The position numbers were made by a program, and so were the translations under genes. The notes beneath the pieces are model-generated. The model was not told the DNA's origin. It did not search any database and saw only the letters and a program-made list of their open reading frames with translations. Below, piece by piece: positions 48,090 to 59,486 of a DNA stretch of 64,000 bases (positions are counted from its first letter, which is position 1; the number at the start of each line of letters is the position of its first letter). This DNA comes from Nelumbo lutea (taxonomy: Eukaryota; Streptophyta; Magnoliopsida; Proteales; Nelumbonaceae): positions 72,164,401 through 72,228,400 of the forward strand of contig JAKGHH010000001.1 in assembly GCA_022828595.1 (NCBI GenBank), in the 5' to 3' direction.

Positions 48090-50215
48090 TCTAATATATA
48101 TATATATATATTAAAGTAATAAAAAATCAGGCCAAAATCTCCCCCAATCAGACATGTGGCTGTGGCTCTCCTCTATTTAGACATGTACTTCCAAACCATG
48201 AAATAAATTAGACATATATCTCATTCTTATTAGTTGTCTTTTCAAATTTTCAAAGAGAAATTAATATTAGGAGACAAATTCAAAAATTCTGTTGGAACCA
48301 AGTCAACCCCACGTTCACGTCAGACTCTAAGTCACGTCCAGAAATCTACATTCTCATTCAATCTATCACAATCTATCAGTTTCAAACTCTAAATTCTACA
48401 CCAGCCTCCAAAGTCTTTGCATACGATGTTCTCCAAATCTGTAATTTCTCAGAGCTTATGTTCACTTCATTGGAATTCTTACTTGGATGTCTTCAACTTC
48501 AACCACTTAGGTAATTTTACATTTCATCTCATTGTATCTTATACGTATAGAGTTTTGAGTTTGGCAAACATGTTTCTATTTTGTGTTTCATTTATTTTAT
48601 CAAGTTGAACTCTATTTTCTCATCTTTGTCTCATGAATTCTATCTCATGAAAAGAAATATATATATCTCAAAACATTTATTTGAATTTTAAAACATTTTC
48701 CAACGAAGTCATCAGCACCCTTACATCGAAACTGCAACCGAGAAACTTCTTTGTGACCGCTGGTGGCTAGGAGGAGAATAGAAAGTAGCAATAGTCGGCC
48801 CTATAACCCTGTTAAAATTTAGCCCAAATCATTACCTGAGAAAACAGGGCCCTCTGAGAAGAAAACCAGAAGTTTTTGTTTTCACTACCGGGGAACAACA
48901 GCTACTATTATAATGTATATGAGATCGCTGACCACCGGTGATCAGTTATGGGTTGCCGCCTGTGGCCGGGAGGGTCATATGAAGGTAGAATGCAAAGGCT
49001 CTGTTCAATGTAATTGCAAATCCCTGCCTGAGAAGAAGGTAGAATCTGAGCCGTTTTTTTAATACAGACGAATACTGGTTGTTCTTTAACGTTACGTGAG
49101 ATCGTCGGCCATGGGCAATCGCTTATGGGTGGTCGTTGGTGGCCGGGAAGTTCATACGACCAGTGTACAGGAAGCCAGATACGAGGTATTTTTTTTTAAA
49201 TACAGGCGACCACTGTCTCTTCTTTAAGGTTAGATGAGATCGTCGACCACCGGCGAACATTTATGGGTGGCCTCCAGTGGCCGGGAAGGTCATACCATCG
49301 TTGATGACGCCGCTGATGGTCGAGTTTCGCACGAACCGTTGCCTGAGAAGACAACAGTTCAATTGAGAATGCTGCGTCCCACTACTTCTTTTGTGCACAT
49401 TAATTAGTAATCAATATTTATAAATGATAATTAATAATATTAGTAATAATCATTAATGATTATTCATAAATGCAAAATAATAATTTAAATAGAAGAAATA
49501 ACTATTATACTTGGTTGGAAATCAATTTGCTTTACAATAATAATCACTATTAATAAGAACAATAATAACAATTATAAAAATCACTGATTAAAAATAATAA
49601 TATTCTTTAAATAATTAATTAAGTCAATATTTTAAAAGGAATAATCTTAAATAAATATTTCATTGATTACTAACATAGTTAATAATATTATTAAATAACA
49701 AAAAAGATTAATTAATTACTAAAATAGATTAAAAATTCGTAAATATGCTTAAATTATTACAAATTTATTAAATAATGAATTAGCTTAAAATGATTAAAAA
49801 TAATAAATGAATTATGAATGAAAATAATAAAAATGACTAAACAATTAATACAAATGTTGGAAATCAAACTTGAGTGAACTTTCCCATACTAACCCATTCA
49901 CTAGCTAAATCTTTGTAATCTAATTTCTTAATTCGAATATAAATATAATTATTAAATAAATAGTGAAACTCAAATAAAATAATATTACTGTAATAAACAA
50001 AAAAGCGTAAAAACCAAATGATACATACATGTGACTACCCCATAACGGGGCCAAACACTAAAGAAAATATGGTAAGTCTCTTAAATCAAATAAAAATTTA
50101 TCAAAGAATCAAATGAAAAACCTAACCTAAAATTTTAATATAATCGATTTAAAAATTAAAAATTTAAAATAGTTCATATTAATGACCCCATACTAAGTAC
50201 AGGGGTCATGCTTAG
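48090..50215 (+). mobile_element. Helitron-like insertion of about 2.1 kb in copy B
   Basis: Copy A has the empty site CCATTCAACTTA (near 24408). In copy B the extra 2126 bp start TCTAATATATATATATAT after an A and end CTTAG before a T, with a hairpin GACCCC/GGGGTC (50184-50189, 50202-50207) shortly before the end. The 5' TC, 3' hairpin and A/T insertion site fit a Helitron; the last bases are CTTAG instead of the canonical CTAG. It holds a diverged tandem repeat at about 48893-49310 and no recognisable Rep/helicase. Confidence 0.55.
48893..49310 (+). repeat. Three diverged tandem units in the 2.1-kb insertion
   Basis: Three blocks (about 48924, 49107, 49229) share GAGATCG(T/C)(C/T)G(A/G)CCA, TTATGGGT(G/T)G and GTGGCCGGGA(A/G)G(G/T)TCATA. 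They are about 120-180 bp apart and GC-richer than the surroundings. No coding sense was found. Confidence 0.65.
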
Positions 50216-50951
50216 TTCAATTTAATAGTATAATTATTGGTACACCTCAACTCCTTTGCCATTAAGAAAGTGCTCCATCAAATACCACCTTAGTCATTAG
50301 TACGGGAATTGGTGCTCAAGAAAATGCTCTGTTTATTTACAGTGTAAATCTAAATTAGATGCAAAATTTACACCCACTTTAGTTTTGCATCCATTTGTTG
50401 ATAACCCTGATTTGCTCTCCTATTTGATACAAAGTTTACACTTTATCTTATTCATGCTCATTGGCACCGCAAATCTTGCATCTAAAAATCTGATCTGGCG
50501 CAAATAAATAACCACCATCTTCCTACCTTGGTTTTATCTATAAAGTGGGGATCACATCATTTTGCTCCTATCTTACTCCTGCCAAATTAATAACCTTCCT
50601 TTTGCCTCCATTTTCTTTCAGACCACATCACTTTAGTTTCTAGTTTACTTCTTACAAACAAATAAAATAAAGTCAATATAAAGTAAAAATTATCCAGATA
50701 TTACACTCAGCCCTCTGCACTCCCTACATTTACATTTTACACCAATGCAAATGAAATTCGCACTGCAAACAAATCGAGCATTACCGTCACATTTAAGTAT
50801 TTATTATTTGTATTTGTAAAGCTTCCTCGTCTCTTATCTCTTCTAATTCTTGACTGTATATTTTTGCCATACCTTTTATCATGAATAGCTAGCTAGTATC
50901 TATGTTTACACATCTTATATATTACCAAGTTGATTATTTTAGTTATAATTA

Positions 50952-51905
50952 ATGATCGATTTGGTGATTGAGGCTGCATCAAAGTTTCCATTTCTTGAAA
51001 AGGCCAACTGGGCCCATTTGTCTAGCCTAGTCCAAAACGAAAGTATCCTGGCCAGGAATTTCCATCCCTTTTGGGGTATTGAGGTTGTTAGATCTAAACA
51101 GGGGATCTTTATCTCTCAAACGGAGTATGTTCTAGATCTGTTGGCAGAAACTGGAAAGTTAGGTGTCAAGCTTGTCGATACACCCATTGAATAGAATCAC
51201 AAGATTAGTGCAGAGGGTAGAGAGCCTCTTGAAGACAAAGTTATGTTCCAACAGTTGGTTGGAAAGCTCCTATATCTCTGCCTCACACGGCCAGATATCA
51301 GTTATGCAATCAATATTGTTAGCCAGTACATGCATTCCCCTAGAACTACTCATCTTCTTGCAGTTGAGAGAATATTAGCATACTTGAAGAGATGCCTATG
51401 TAGAGGTATACTGTTCAAGAACAATAACCACATGAAGGTGGAGGTCTATACAGATGCTGATTGGGCTGGGAGTGCTGATGACAGGAGGTCTACCTCTGGA
51501 TATTGTGCCCTTGTAGGAGGTAACATTGTATCTTGAAGGAGTAAGAAACAAAGTGTTGTTTCCCGCTTTAATGCCAAAGCTGAATACAGGTCAATGGCTA
51601 ATGGAGTGGCTAAAATCACTACTTGAAGAGTTGGGTATTGATTATGAGAAGCCCTTGATGTTGTATTTTGATAATCAGGCGGCTATTAATATAGCTCACA
51701 ATCGATGCAGCATGACAGAACTAAACATATTGAAGTTGACCGACATTTTGTCAGAGAAAGGGTCTCATCACAAGAAGTGTGTCTCCTGTATATCACCTCC
51801 AACATGCAGCCCGCAGATCTTCTCACCAAGGTTGTTCCAATGAAGAAATTAGAGTCAGACCTATTCAAGTTAGGAATGACAAATATCTATTCCCAACTTA
51901 AGGGG
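50952..51905 (+). pseudogene. Copia pol fragment: RT end and RNase H
   Basis: Frame pieces include GIEVVRSKQGIFISQTEYVL, QQLVGKLLYLCLTRPDISYA, the copia RNase H hallmark YTDADWAGSADDRRSTSGYC (51450-51510), SRFNAKAEYRSMA and a C-terminal QPADLLTKVVPMKKLE. Stops at 51192 and 51534 and frame changes show it is dead. Integrase and most of RT are absent: the element is cut off at the left, where the copy A/B homology ends. Confidence 0.88.
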
Positions 51906-51908
51906 GAG
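51900..51908 (+). other. Copia polypurine tract
   Basis: AAGGGGGAG immediately before the TGTAG start of the 3' LTR, the usual copia arrangement. Confidence 0.8.
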
Positions 51909-52206
51909 TGTAGAAAACATTGATGTGGGCCCCATGGCTGTGGTCCCCACTATGTTCATATGACAGCACATGTAACATTTCTTAGTCATGTCAGTGTTAA
52001 TTGGTAGTTATCTTAGACAGCTTGTTATTTCAGTTTATTATTTGTTTTATTTGCCATGTAAGCATTAAGGGTAATTCTGCCCTTTCCTACATCTAGTAAA
52101 CATTATAAATATTGAGAGAGTGATGGCGGAAGATTCATTCGATCTGTCCCTCCTTTCAAAACCCTTGTGTACTTCTGCTTTTTCTCCTTCTCCCTCTTTC
52201 TTCTAC
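51909..52206 (+). repeat. Copia 3' LTR (right end approximate)
   Basis: It starts TGTAGAAAACATTG after the polypurine tract. A TATAAATA box lies near 52093. The end is uncertain; TTTCTTCTAC near 52197-52206 is the best inverse match to the start. No 5' LTR was found. Confidence 0.55.
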
Positions 52207-53390
52207 TTTTCTCAATCTGAAATCTTTTGGAATTCAAGACTGACTGTAGTCTTGATCTTGATCGACTACTTAAAAATGCAAATTGAAGTTCTTATGCATA
52301 CAAACAAGGTACCAAGCTTAAATTATTTGAACCTGCCTATCAATTCACAAATATTCAAGATATCCTTAAAGTTAAAAGAATGTGGAAGATGACACAATAG
52401 TTGCCATATCCAATCCAAGAAAAGGATAAATATCATTATCTCCAACATCCATAATAGAAGGTCAACAAACAGTGTCAACAAACAAACCAAGTCAAATAAC
52501 TGCATTAATCATGATTGAAGTGTCAAGAATATATCTCCAAAAAACTTAGTTGTGAAACTTAGGGTTGTAACATTTGCATATGCAACTGTACTTGCGCACA
52601 CTTGTAGATTCATTGTATACCCTTATACTGGAATCAGTGTAATGCACCTATAGGTAGTAAATGTCACACCATTTTCATCAATCACATTGCTGGTTGATAG
52701 TTAGAAAAAAATTGTGACCCATTTCATCCCCTAAGAGAATCTCAAACCATCCACGGGTTCATTGAGCATCATGCATCCAACCCATAAATCTTTCTGGATA
52801 TGTCTAAGATCTAGGGTTACATGTAATCTCCTAAGTGAATGAAGTATCCATGTCATATATGCAGCAGACTCCAAACCCCATAGATTCTGGAAGGGACACT
52901 TCTTTTCTTATGTATTCAAAACACATAAAGAATTCCAGCCATTCTTATGGATATACGAGGATAGTATTCACTAAAGTACAGATAATTTGCTCTGGAGTTT
53001 ATGGTTTTTGATCTTGCCTATTCAGACTCCTGGGAACAAGTTAAATTCAAACTCCCGTATCAGCGTCCATGTCCCACAGTTGACATTCTGAAATCAATGT
53101 TACGAGTGTTTTCATTGATGTTGCAGTTGAAGTAGATTTATAAATGGTTTCATCTCTGTTCCAGATTTCATTATCGAAGTTTCAACAATACAATGTGATA
53201 CCTCCAATAAATCAAACCAATACTCTACCAAACCACCCTACCAATCCATAAACGTCCACCAACAGTCATTGAAATTCGAACTTGTAAAGTAACAAGCAAG
53301 AAGTAAGATTTTAGAACTAGAAACTATATCCAACCATAAATAAATTACTAACACGGATAAACGTCTAGCAGAAACTAAACCAAACCAGAC
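52207..53390. other. Intergenic DNA downstream of the LIP5 fragment
   Basis: No gene or repeat recognised. I looked on the minus strand for LIP5 exon 3 (a DKK(S/A)L...FAKADKQDRAGRAD-type sequence) and did not find it. Confidence 0.5.
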
Positions 53391-53673
53391 CTTTTCAAGT
53401 TGATTCATGAGCGAAACAAGGAGGGAGTTAATCATCTTTGTAGACTCCTTCTGAGGGATCTTTAGCCCCCGTTCCATCGCGTATAATCGACCTGGGAGAA
53501 AAATTAAAGAAGAAAAGAATTCCATACACGCGGAACAAAAGGTTTCAGAATTTAGGGTTGGAGAAGAAGAAGAAATTACAGTAGTAAGCAACCATGGGTT
53601 GGTGTTTCTGCAACTCGTTAGCTCTTTGAAGGTAAGGAAGGAGGAGTTTGGCGGGATCGTTCTCGCTACCCAT
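53391..53673 (-). pseudogene. LIP5/VTA1-like gene fragment, exons 1-2 only
   Basis: LIP5 (VTA1) activates the ESCRT ATPase SKD1/VPS4 in multivesicular-body sorting. Exon 1 (53580-53673) starts MGSENDPAKLLLPYLQRANE and ends AYYC across the intron. Exon 2 (53391-53491) encodes RLYAMERGLKIPQKESTKMI and ends NQLEK before GTCTGG. Both exons are free of stops, with a GTAATT donor and a TCCCAG acceptor, and together give 65 residues of the N-terminal Vta1 domain. The remaining exons are not in the expected 1.2 kb, nor were they seen further left, so the gene is truncated. It might still be transcribed; an unusually long intron is unlikely given the transposons and IAMT1 to the left. Confidence 0.8.
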
Positions 53674-54520
53674 CGTTTTCCTGTTCTGACTTTAGAGAGA
53701 GAGAGAGTGTGCTATAATAGCCTGTCTGTCTTTGTATGTTTGGAGGAATGGAATCCCTTGCAAATCCTAGCGTTGTTTGTATAAAGGCTTGTCTGAAAAC
53801 TGAAATTGGAATAAGCATCGAGTTGCCATTAAAAAACACAAGCTAATGCAAGATGCAACTCTTGGATTCATGGGTGATGAGTCTTGCCATTCTCATCTAA
53901 TAGTATCTAATCTATATAATATGGGTGGGTGCGAAGTTTCTAACGGTTGTATAGATTGATTATATTCGTTGTTTCTTTGTTACTTTTATTAGAAATAGGG
54001 CTTAACATTAACAATGCGGTAGGTTGGATAACTCGTGTTCTCAGACTCAGTTGATACATATGACTCTTTTCCACCTTACTCGTTCCACGAACTGAAGCTT
54101 TTTGTCTCCTACTCTTTTAAGTCTTAAATCTTTCCCATTGAGTATCCTGAACATTGGAGTAGCGTCAAGTTAGTACGGAAACTTTTGAACGTGTCACTGT
54201 ATTATTTAAATTTAATTATTTGTTGAAAATGACAAAAGTATTCTTTAAAAGAAGATATTGTTTATTGTCTTCTACGTTGATCTCGAACCGGTTAACGTGT
54301 TTGAGATTTTAGACTAATGAATTCATTGTCTTTTACCTTTAGATATAAAACACATTTTCATGTAATTATTTATTTGCTTTCAGTTATTGTTTCCTTTTAT
54401 CATATTTGATGTGTTTTCTTTCTTTTTCTTTGAAGATAACCAGCTCAATCTCAAGGTAAAAGATAATGAACAGTGTTTTATTTTGAATGATAGTTTTGAC
54501 ATTTTCAACAGATAACTAAT
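53674..54520. other. Upstream flank of the LIP5 fragment
   Basis: Presumed old promoter region of the LIP5 fragment followed by AT-rich DNA; a GAGAGA tract at 53695-53706 lies in the likely 5' UTR. Nothing else recognised. Confidence 0.45.
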
Positions 54521-55140
54521 TGTTTGGTGGGTGGAAGCTAGCGACAGGGCTTGCTTAACCGGCCCCTTTAGGCGGGGTACCTTCGCTCCACTGACCGTAA
54601 CTCACCTTCGGACTAATACGGTTCCTAGGCAAAAGCAGCATCAGGGAGCTCTTCCAAGAACAAGAAGTGAAAGCCGGGGTGCGTGTCTTAGGTGCGGGCA
54701 GATGGCCATCACTTTTTAAGAGGCCTTCGGCTAGGCGTTTCTTCACGGCTTGGGAAAAGAACTTCACCACTCATGGTCTTCTTACTCCGATATTGTATTC
54801 CTGATCGACCCGCGGGGATCAAACAGAAGTCGCGCATTTCATATAGGAGATATGAAAAGAGTATGGAAGACTGATCTTTTGATCCTATCTCTATTCATTC
54901 CTTGCCTCAGATGAAAGAAGACGTGGAAAGTTATGTCCAAACCTGTCTTGTGTGTCAACAAGACAAAATAGAACATAAGAGGCCAGGAGGAGAGCTAGAT
55001 CCTTTGCCTATCCTCACCAGAGCAGTTGAAGGAGCCGGTTTTCAAAGGAGTCAATCGGATCATTCAATGTTTATAAGGAGGTCGACATCAGGTATTGTCC
55101 TTCTTCTGGTTAGTAGGGACTAATTTGTACTTTTTAAAAA
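54521..55140 (+). other. Organelle-like (probable mitochondrial-derived) segment
   Basis: An abrupt block of balanced base composition (GGCGGGGTACC, GAAAGCCGGGG, CGACCCGCGGGGATC) within AT-rich DNA. Its texture is like plant mitochondrial intergenic DNA and I recognise no nuclear repeat in 54521-54890. Plant mitochondrial genomes often hold fused bits of nuclear retroelements, as seen at its right end. This is inference from composition and style only. Confidence 0.4.
54902..55123 (+). pseudogene. Chimeric ORF: gypsy integrase zinc domain joined to copia RT fragment
   Basis: One open frame. The first half, MKEDVESYVQTCLVCQQDKI then RPGGELDPLPI, is the HHCC-domain end of a Ty3/gypsy integrase. 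From about residue 45 it changes to GFQRSQSDHSMFIRRSTSGI and VLLLV, a copia reverse transcriptase segment just before its YVDD box. Two retroelement families are joined in frame in 222 bp. Not a working gene. Confidence 0.75.
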
Positions 55141-55439
55141 TTTAGGTACTACAATGACACATTTGAATGTTCCGATACTAACTTGTTCAGGGTACAAAAG
55201 TAGAATTTTCTCTAATATATAAGTTGTGGACCATTCCATCCCATCTATCCCACGTTATATGTAATGCGCATATCCGCCAATCACCATTCTGATTCTTGTT
55301 GTGGCTGGCCTTGTGAGAGTCCTATGACCCGTGTGTTCCCCATTCCCCCATGGAGGGCTATGGCCCTATCGCTTTGTTGATCTTGTATAGCCCCAACTTT
55401 TTGTTATGTTTTCAGTTTTTTTTCTTCTCTTTAAATTCT

Positions 55440-58141
55440 CTGATGCATTGTTTTAAAGGAGTAGGGCTTGAGGCGAGGTGCAAATGAAAATCAAAATAAC
55501 ATATTTGAAGTTGATATTATCAATGAAGAGATTAAGGCTGCTCTCTTTCAGATGGCCCCCTCGAAAGCCCTGTTCAGATGGATTGCCTAACTACTTTCAG
55601 AAGTACTGGGAGATTAATAAAGGGAATATGATAAATGCAACGAGAGAATTTTTTTATTTTGGGTATCTACTTCGAGAACTCAATAATATCTACTTTACTT
55701 TAATTCCGAAGTGCAAACACCCCATAGATATTTCTCAATACTGTCCAATTAGTCTTTGTAACAACACCACTTACAAGATTATAGCTAAGGTGTTAGCTAA
55801 TCGACTGAAGAAGGTATTAAACTCTATCATAGGACCAAATCAGAGTGCTTTCATGGCAGGTAAACAAATATCAGATAATATCCTCGGTGCATATGAGCTT
55901 TTGTATCACATGAAATCCTCCAAAAGCAAATATAAGTTCATTGCAATTAAATTAGACATGGCTAAGGCTTACAATCGGATTAAATGGCCCTTCTTGATGG
56001 AGACTGAGCAAAATGGGATTTGGAGAAAAATGGAGAAACTGGGTTCAGTGGTGTGCATCTCCGATTAGCTATCAAATTCTTGTGAATGGTTTACCCAATA
56101 GGGAGATTCACCCCATAAGAGGACTTAGGCAAAGGGACCCCTTGTCTCCCTTCCATTAATCTCTGAAGTTTTGTCTTCAAATCTGGAGTGGTGTCAGCAA
56201 TCCAACGAAATTTCAGGGATCAAAATCAGTAAGAGCAGTCCCTCAATCTCCCAACTTCTTTTCACAGACTGCAGCTATGTCTTTGCTAAAGTTTCAAGTC
56301 AAGAAAGGGATGAGATTCTAAGAATTCTCAAATTATATGAATTGGCAACGGAATAAGTCGGACGTTTATTTAGTAAAGCAGTTCACCTCGAATTCAGAGA
56401 ATGCTCTCCAAAGCCTTAGGTTTTAGACGAGTGGCTACCCCAGGAATGTATCTTGGGCTTCCTGCTGAAATTGGAAGAACAAAGAATTCTTTCATTGAAG
56501 AAAGTTATGGGGAAAACCCAAGGCTGGAAGGAACAATCTCTCTCTAAGGTTAGTAAGGAAATCTTAATTAAAGTAGTTATCTCGGTGATACCGGTGTATG
56601 CAATGTCTTGCTTCCTTTTGCCTCGAAGGAAATGCTCTCCTTGCAAAACAAGCTTGGAAGGTGGCAACTGAACCTAGCTCTATTTTGAGCCAAGTTCTCA
56701 AAGGAAATATTTCAGAAACAACACCTTCCTCCAATCTAAACTGCCCCACAATTGCTCTTGGGGATAGAGGAGTCTTATGAATGGCAAGGAAATCCTTTAA
56801 AGGGTATCCTAATGCAAGTTGGTAACGGAGAGGAGATAAATTTCTGGAATGACATGTGGTTACCTAACTTTCCCAATCATAAAATACCTTGTAACAAACC
56901 CCCAAACTGTCTCTTTAGTAGAGTCAGTGAAGTAATTGATCCATCTTCGAAGTCATGGAATGTGGATTTCTAGCTTATTAGCTCCCCATCAATCTGGTCA
57001 ATGCTATTAAGGAAATTTATATTCCTAACTCAAATGTCAATGATGAGCTAATCTAGAAATGGGAGAGAAATGGCATTTTCGCAGTAAGATCTGTGTATCA
57101 TATAGCCGAAGCAATGAATGACCACAAGAGGCCTGCCAGTTAGGCCTAGAGTTAAACACTTCCTATGGAGGGTTGTTCACGGAAAATTTCCTGTCAATAT
57201 GAATTTGTGGTTGCGAGGGGTAATTCCTTCTAACTTATGTTCCCTTTGTCAGTTACACATTAACACAGCAGAGCATTCTCTGCTCTGGTGTGATCTGTCT
57301 CGAGCTTGCTGGTTTGGCTCGCAACTAGGGGTCAAGCTTCCAGAAATGAAGGAACCCTCAGTTATTGATTGTTGTCTTTGTTCTCAGACCCAAGGCTTTC
57401 AAAGAAAGAAAGGAGGGAAACTTTAAGATCCACAGCCCTGTTGGTTTGGGCTATTTGGAAATCCAAAAATATGTTGAAATTTAAATCCATGGTTCTAAGT
57501 CTAGATTCTGTATTATCTTATTATCATCGCTCGTGCAAGGACATCACTCTCAAACTCCCAAGTCAATGGGAGGACCAAGCTCAGAGTAATCAGAGACAGG
57601 CTATTGCCCCAGTTCAACTTGCGACCCACGATCATTTTGTCAGAATTTACGTAGAGGGGGCCTTCTCCGAGGGTTGTTTCTCTGGGTTGGGTGTTTTAAT
57701 TCTAGACAATGATAACAGTTTCATTGCTGCTGTTGTTGTGCCATCTTTGCCTCGCTCCGCCATCTTTTCTGAATCTCTGGCCATCCTTGAAGGTCTTGTT
57801 CTTGCAAAATCACTGCGCTGCTCCAAAGTGGTGCTATTTTTGGACTGTAAACTCTTGATTGAAAGTCTTACAAAATCTGCTACTGGGTTGCCTTACCAAC
57901 TGAAAGGTGTTCTACAGGACATACTTGCAATATCTAGGTTTTTTAAGTAATGTTTGTTTAAATTTGTGAACAGAAACTGTAATGATGATATAGCTCCATC
58001 AGCTTGCGATTCCTTTATGTCCTGCTAGAAGTGTTTGGAGAGGTTCTACTCCTTTTTTTGTCTCTTTGGTGGAACGATTCCTCTAATCATGTAAACTAAT
58101 AGCAATGAAGCTTAATTCATTTGGTACCAAAAAAAAAAAAA
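55440..58141 (+). mobile_element. LINE (L1-like), 5'-truncated, decayed
   Basis: It holds the end of the endonuclease/RT linker, RT, zf-RVT and RNase H domains in order, and a 3' tail ending in poly(A) at 58128-58141 after TTGGTACC. The 5' part (ORF1, endonuclease) is missing. The target-site duplication was not identified. Confidence 0.85.
55490..57950 (+). pseudogene. LINE ORF2 remnants: RT, zinc-binding RT tail, RNase H
   Basis: RT: INEEIKAALFQMAPSKA, DGLPNYFQKYW, CPISLCNNTTYKIIAKVLAN, GPNQSAFMAGKQISDNIL, IKLDMAKAYNRIKWPF and GLRQRDPLSPFH. The catalytic box, normally FADD, reads FTDCS near 56265. zf-RVT part (57118-57426): RVKHFLWRVVHGKFPVNMN with CSLCQLHINTAEHSLLWCDL. RNase H part (57640-57950): YVEGAFSEGCFSGLGVLILD, FSESLAILEGLVLAKSL and VVLFLDCKLLIESL. 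Several frameshifts and stops separate them. Confidence 0.85.
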
Positions 58142-58201
58142 GGGTGATTAATTCTTTGGTGGAACGATTCCTCTAATCATGTAAACTAATAGCAATGAAG
58201 C
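58063..58201 (+). repeat. 49-bp direct repeat on both sides of the LINE poly(A)
   Basis: TCTTTGGTGGAACGATTCCT...AGCAATGAAGC is present at 58063-58111 and again, identical, at 58153-58201, with the poly(A) tail in between. It may be a slippage product or the tails of two LINE copies. Confidence 0.85.
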
Positions 58202-59235
58202 GTAGTTTGATACCTAAAAAGGTGCAAGTCTCAAGTATTAATGATTATTTAGCAATTTAATGCAAAAAATATCTTATACATTTTTATAGTTCAGAATATA
58301 TAGAAGAAGCACTTCAAGAATTATGGGCCAAATAAATAAATAGAGTAAAAATGAAAAACCAATAGGGAGAATCAAGTTCTATTGGTTTTTTTTAGTGTTT
58401 TAAGAGAATTCAATGCAAAAAAGACCAATCAAGTTCTTAGTTTCTCTTGGATATATAAAGTGATTTTTTTTTCAAATTATTTTAAATATAGCATCCCAAG
58501 TTTTTTATTTTCTCATTTCTTTTCCTAATGGATTTATTTTTTTGCATAGATCAAATTAACTAAGTCATTTTCTTTCTTCTAAATTATTGAATGACAATAA
58601 ATCTAATATCCAATTATATGGATTATTCTTCATATGCTTCTTTTCTTCTAAATTGGTTATTTGAATTATTTGAGAAATTTGCATTTTGAAGCATGATATG
58701 TAAAATGTTTATAGTTGTTGGTTGGCTAGTTATTGTTTTATTTAATGCTTAAATGCTGAAACTTATTGCTTATAAACTTTTGTTTTATGGATATTTATAC
58801 CTTCTATCATTCTAATTTGGTATATTATATGTTATTTTTATCAATTTATAAACTTTAATTAATTTTATTCTTAAGCATTGAGGCTTATGCCTCACCTTTT
58901 TGGGCCATTATGCCTAAACTATGCTTTTAGCCTTTTAAAACCTTGCTCTAAAGAGTATGTGTGTGTTGCATCCCAATTTCCTATAGATAGCAGTATGCAT
59001 CAAGTAATCATTAAGACCTTTGGTGTCGTGCTATCCCCAGTTTGGATCTCCTAACCATAAGAACCTATCCATGCCTACCCACAAGACACTTCAATTATGC
59101 TTGGGGAACATTTCCTCTACTTGTATATTATCATGGATGGGAAGATGTCCTATGCTAGTTTCATGTGGGTTGGCATGGGTAGGGTTTTTGTGGGTAAGAG
59201 ATTCCAATTGCACTACCCTGCGCTTTTGTTTCAGG
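58202..59235. other. Intergenic DNA, no gene seen
   Basis: AT-rich, with no recognised domains or repeats. Confidence 0.5.
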
Positions 59236-59486
59236 CAAGGTTCAAAATTTTGATACAATGTGCCCAATATCAGATGTATTGTATGTATCTTAGGGGGTCC
59301 GATACACCTGTTTACAGGTGTTTCTAATCCCACTCTTTTTTAATAAAAAATATGTTTAAATACCTTCCCAAAAACCAAATTTTGAAAAAAGAAAATAAAA
59401 AAAAAAAAAAACGTATTTCCCCATGTATCTAAGTACCGATATATCTGCTGATACACAGGCATATCTATACTTTGAACCATGATTCC
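59236..59486. mobile_element. Possible MITE
   Basis: The ends AAGGTTCAAAATTTTGATAC and the inverse of CATGGTTCAAAGTATAGATA are similar. The interior has repeated TC(A/C)GAT and GTATCT words. No target duplication was established. Confidence 0.35.

Larger units (their letters stand above)
47138..50947 (+). repeat. Direct duplication, copy B (right part)
   Basis: It resumes at the CATTT site with CATTTGCACC(T/C) and follows copy A to GATTATTTTAGTTATAA. It contains insertions that copy A lacks (the MITE at 47932-48047 and the Helitron-like segment at 48090-50215) and lacks the Helitron of copy A. Confidence 0.83.
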
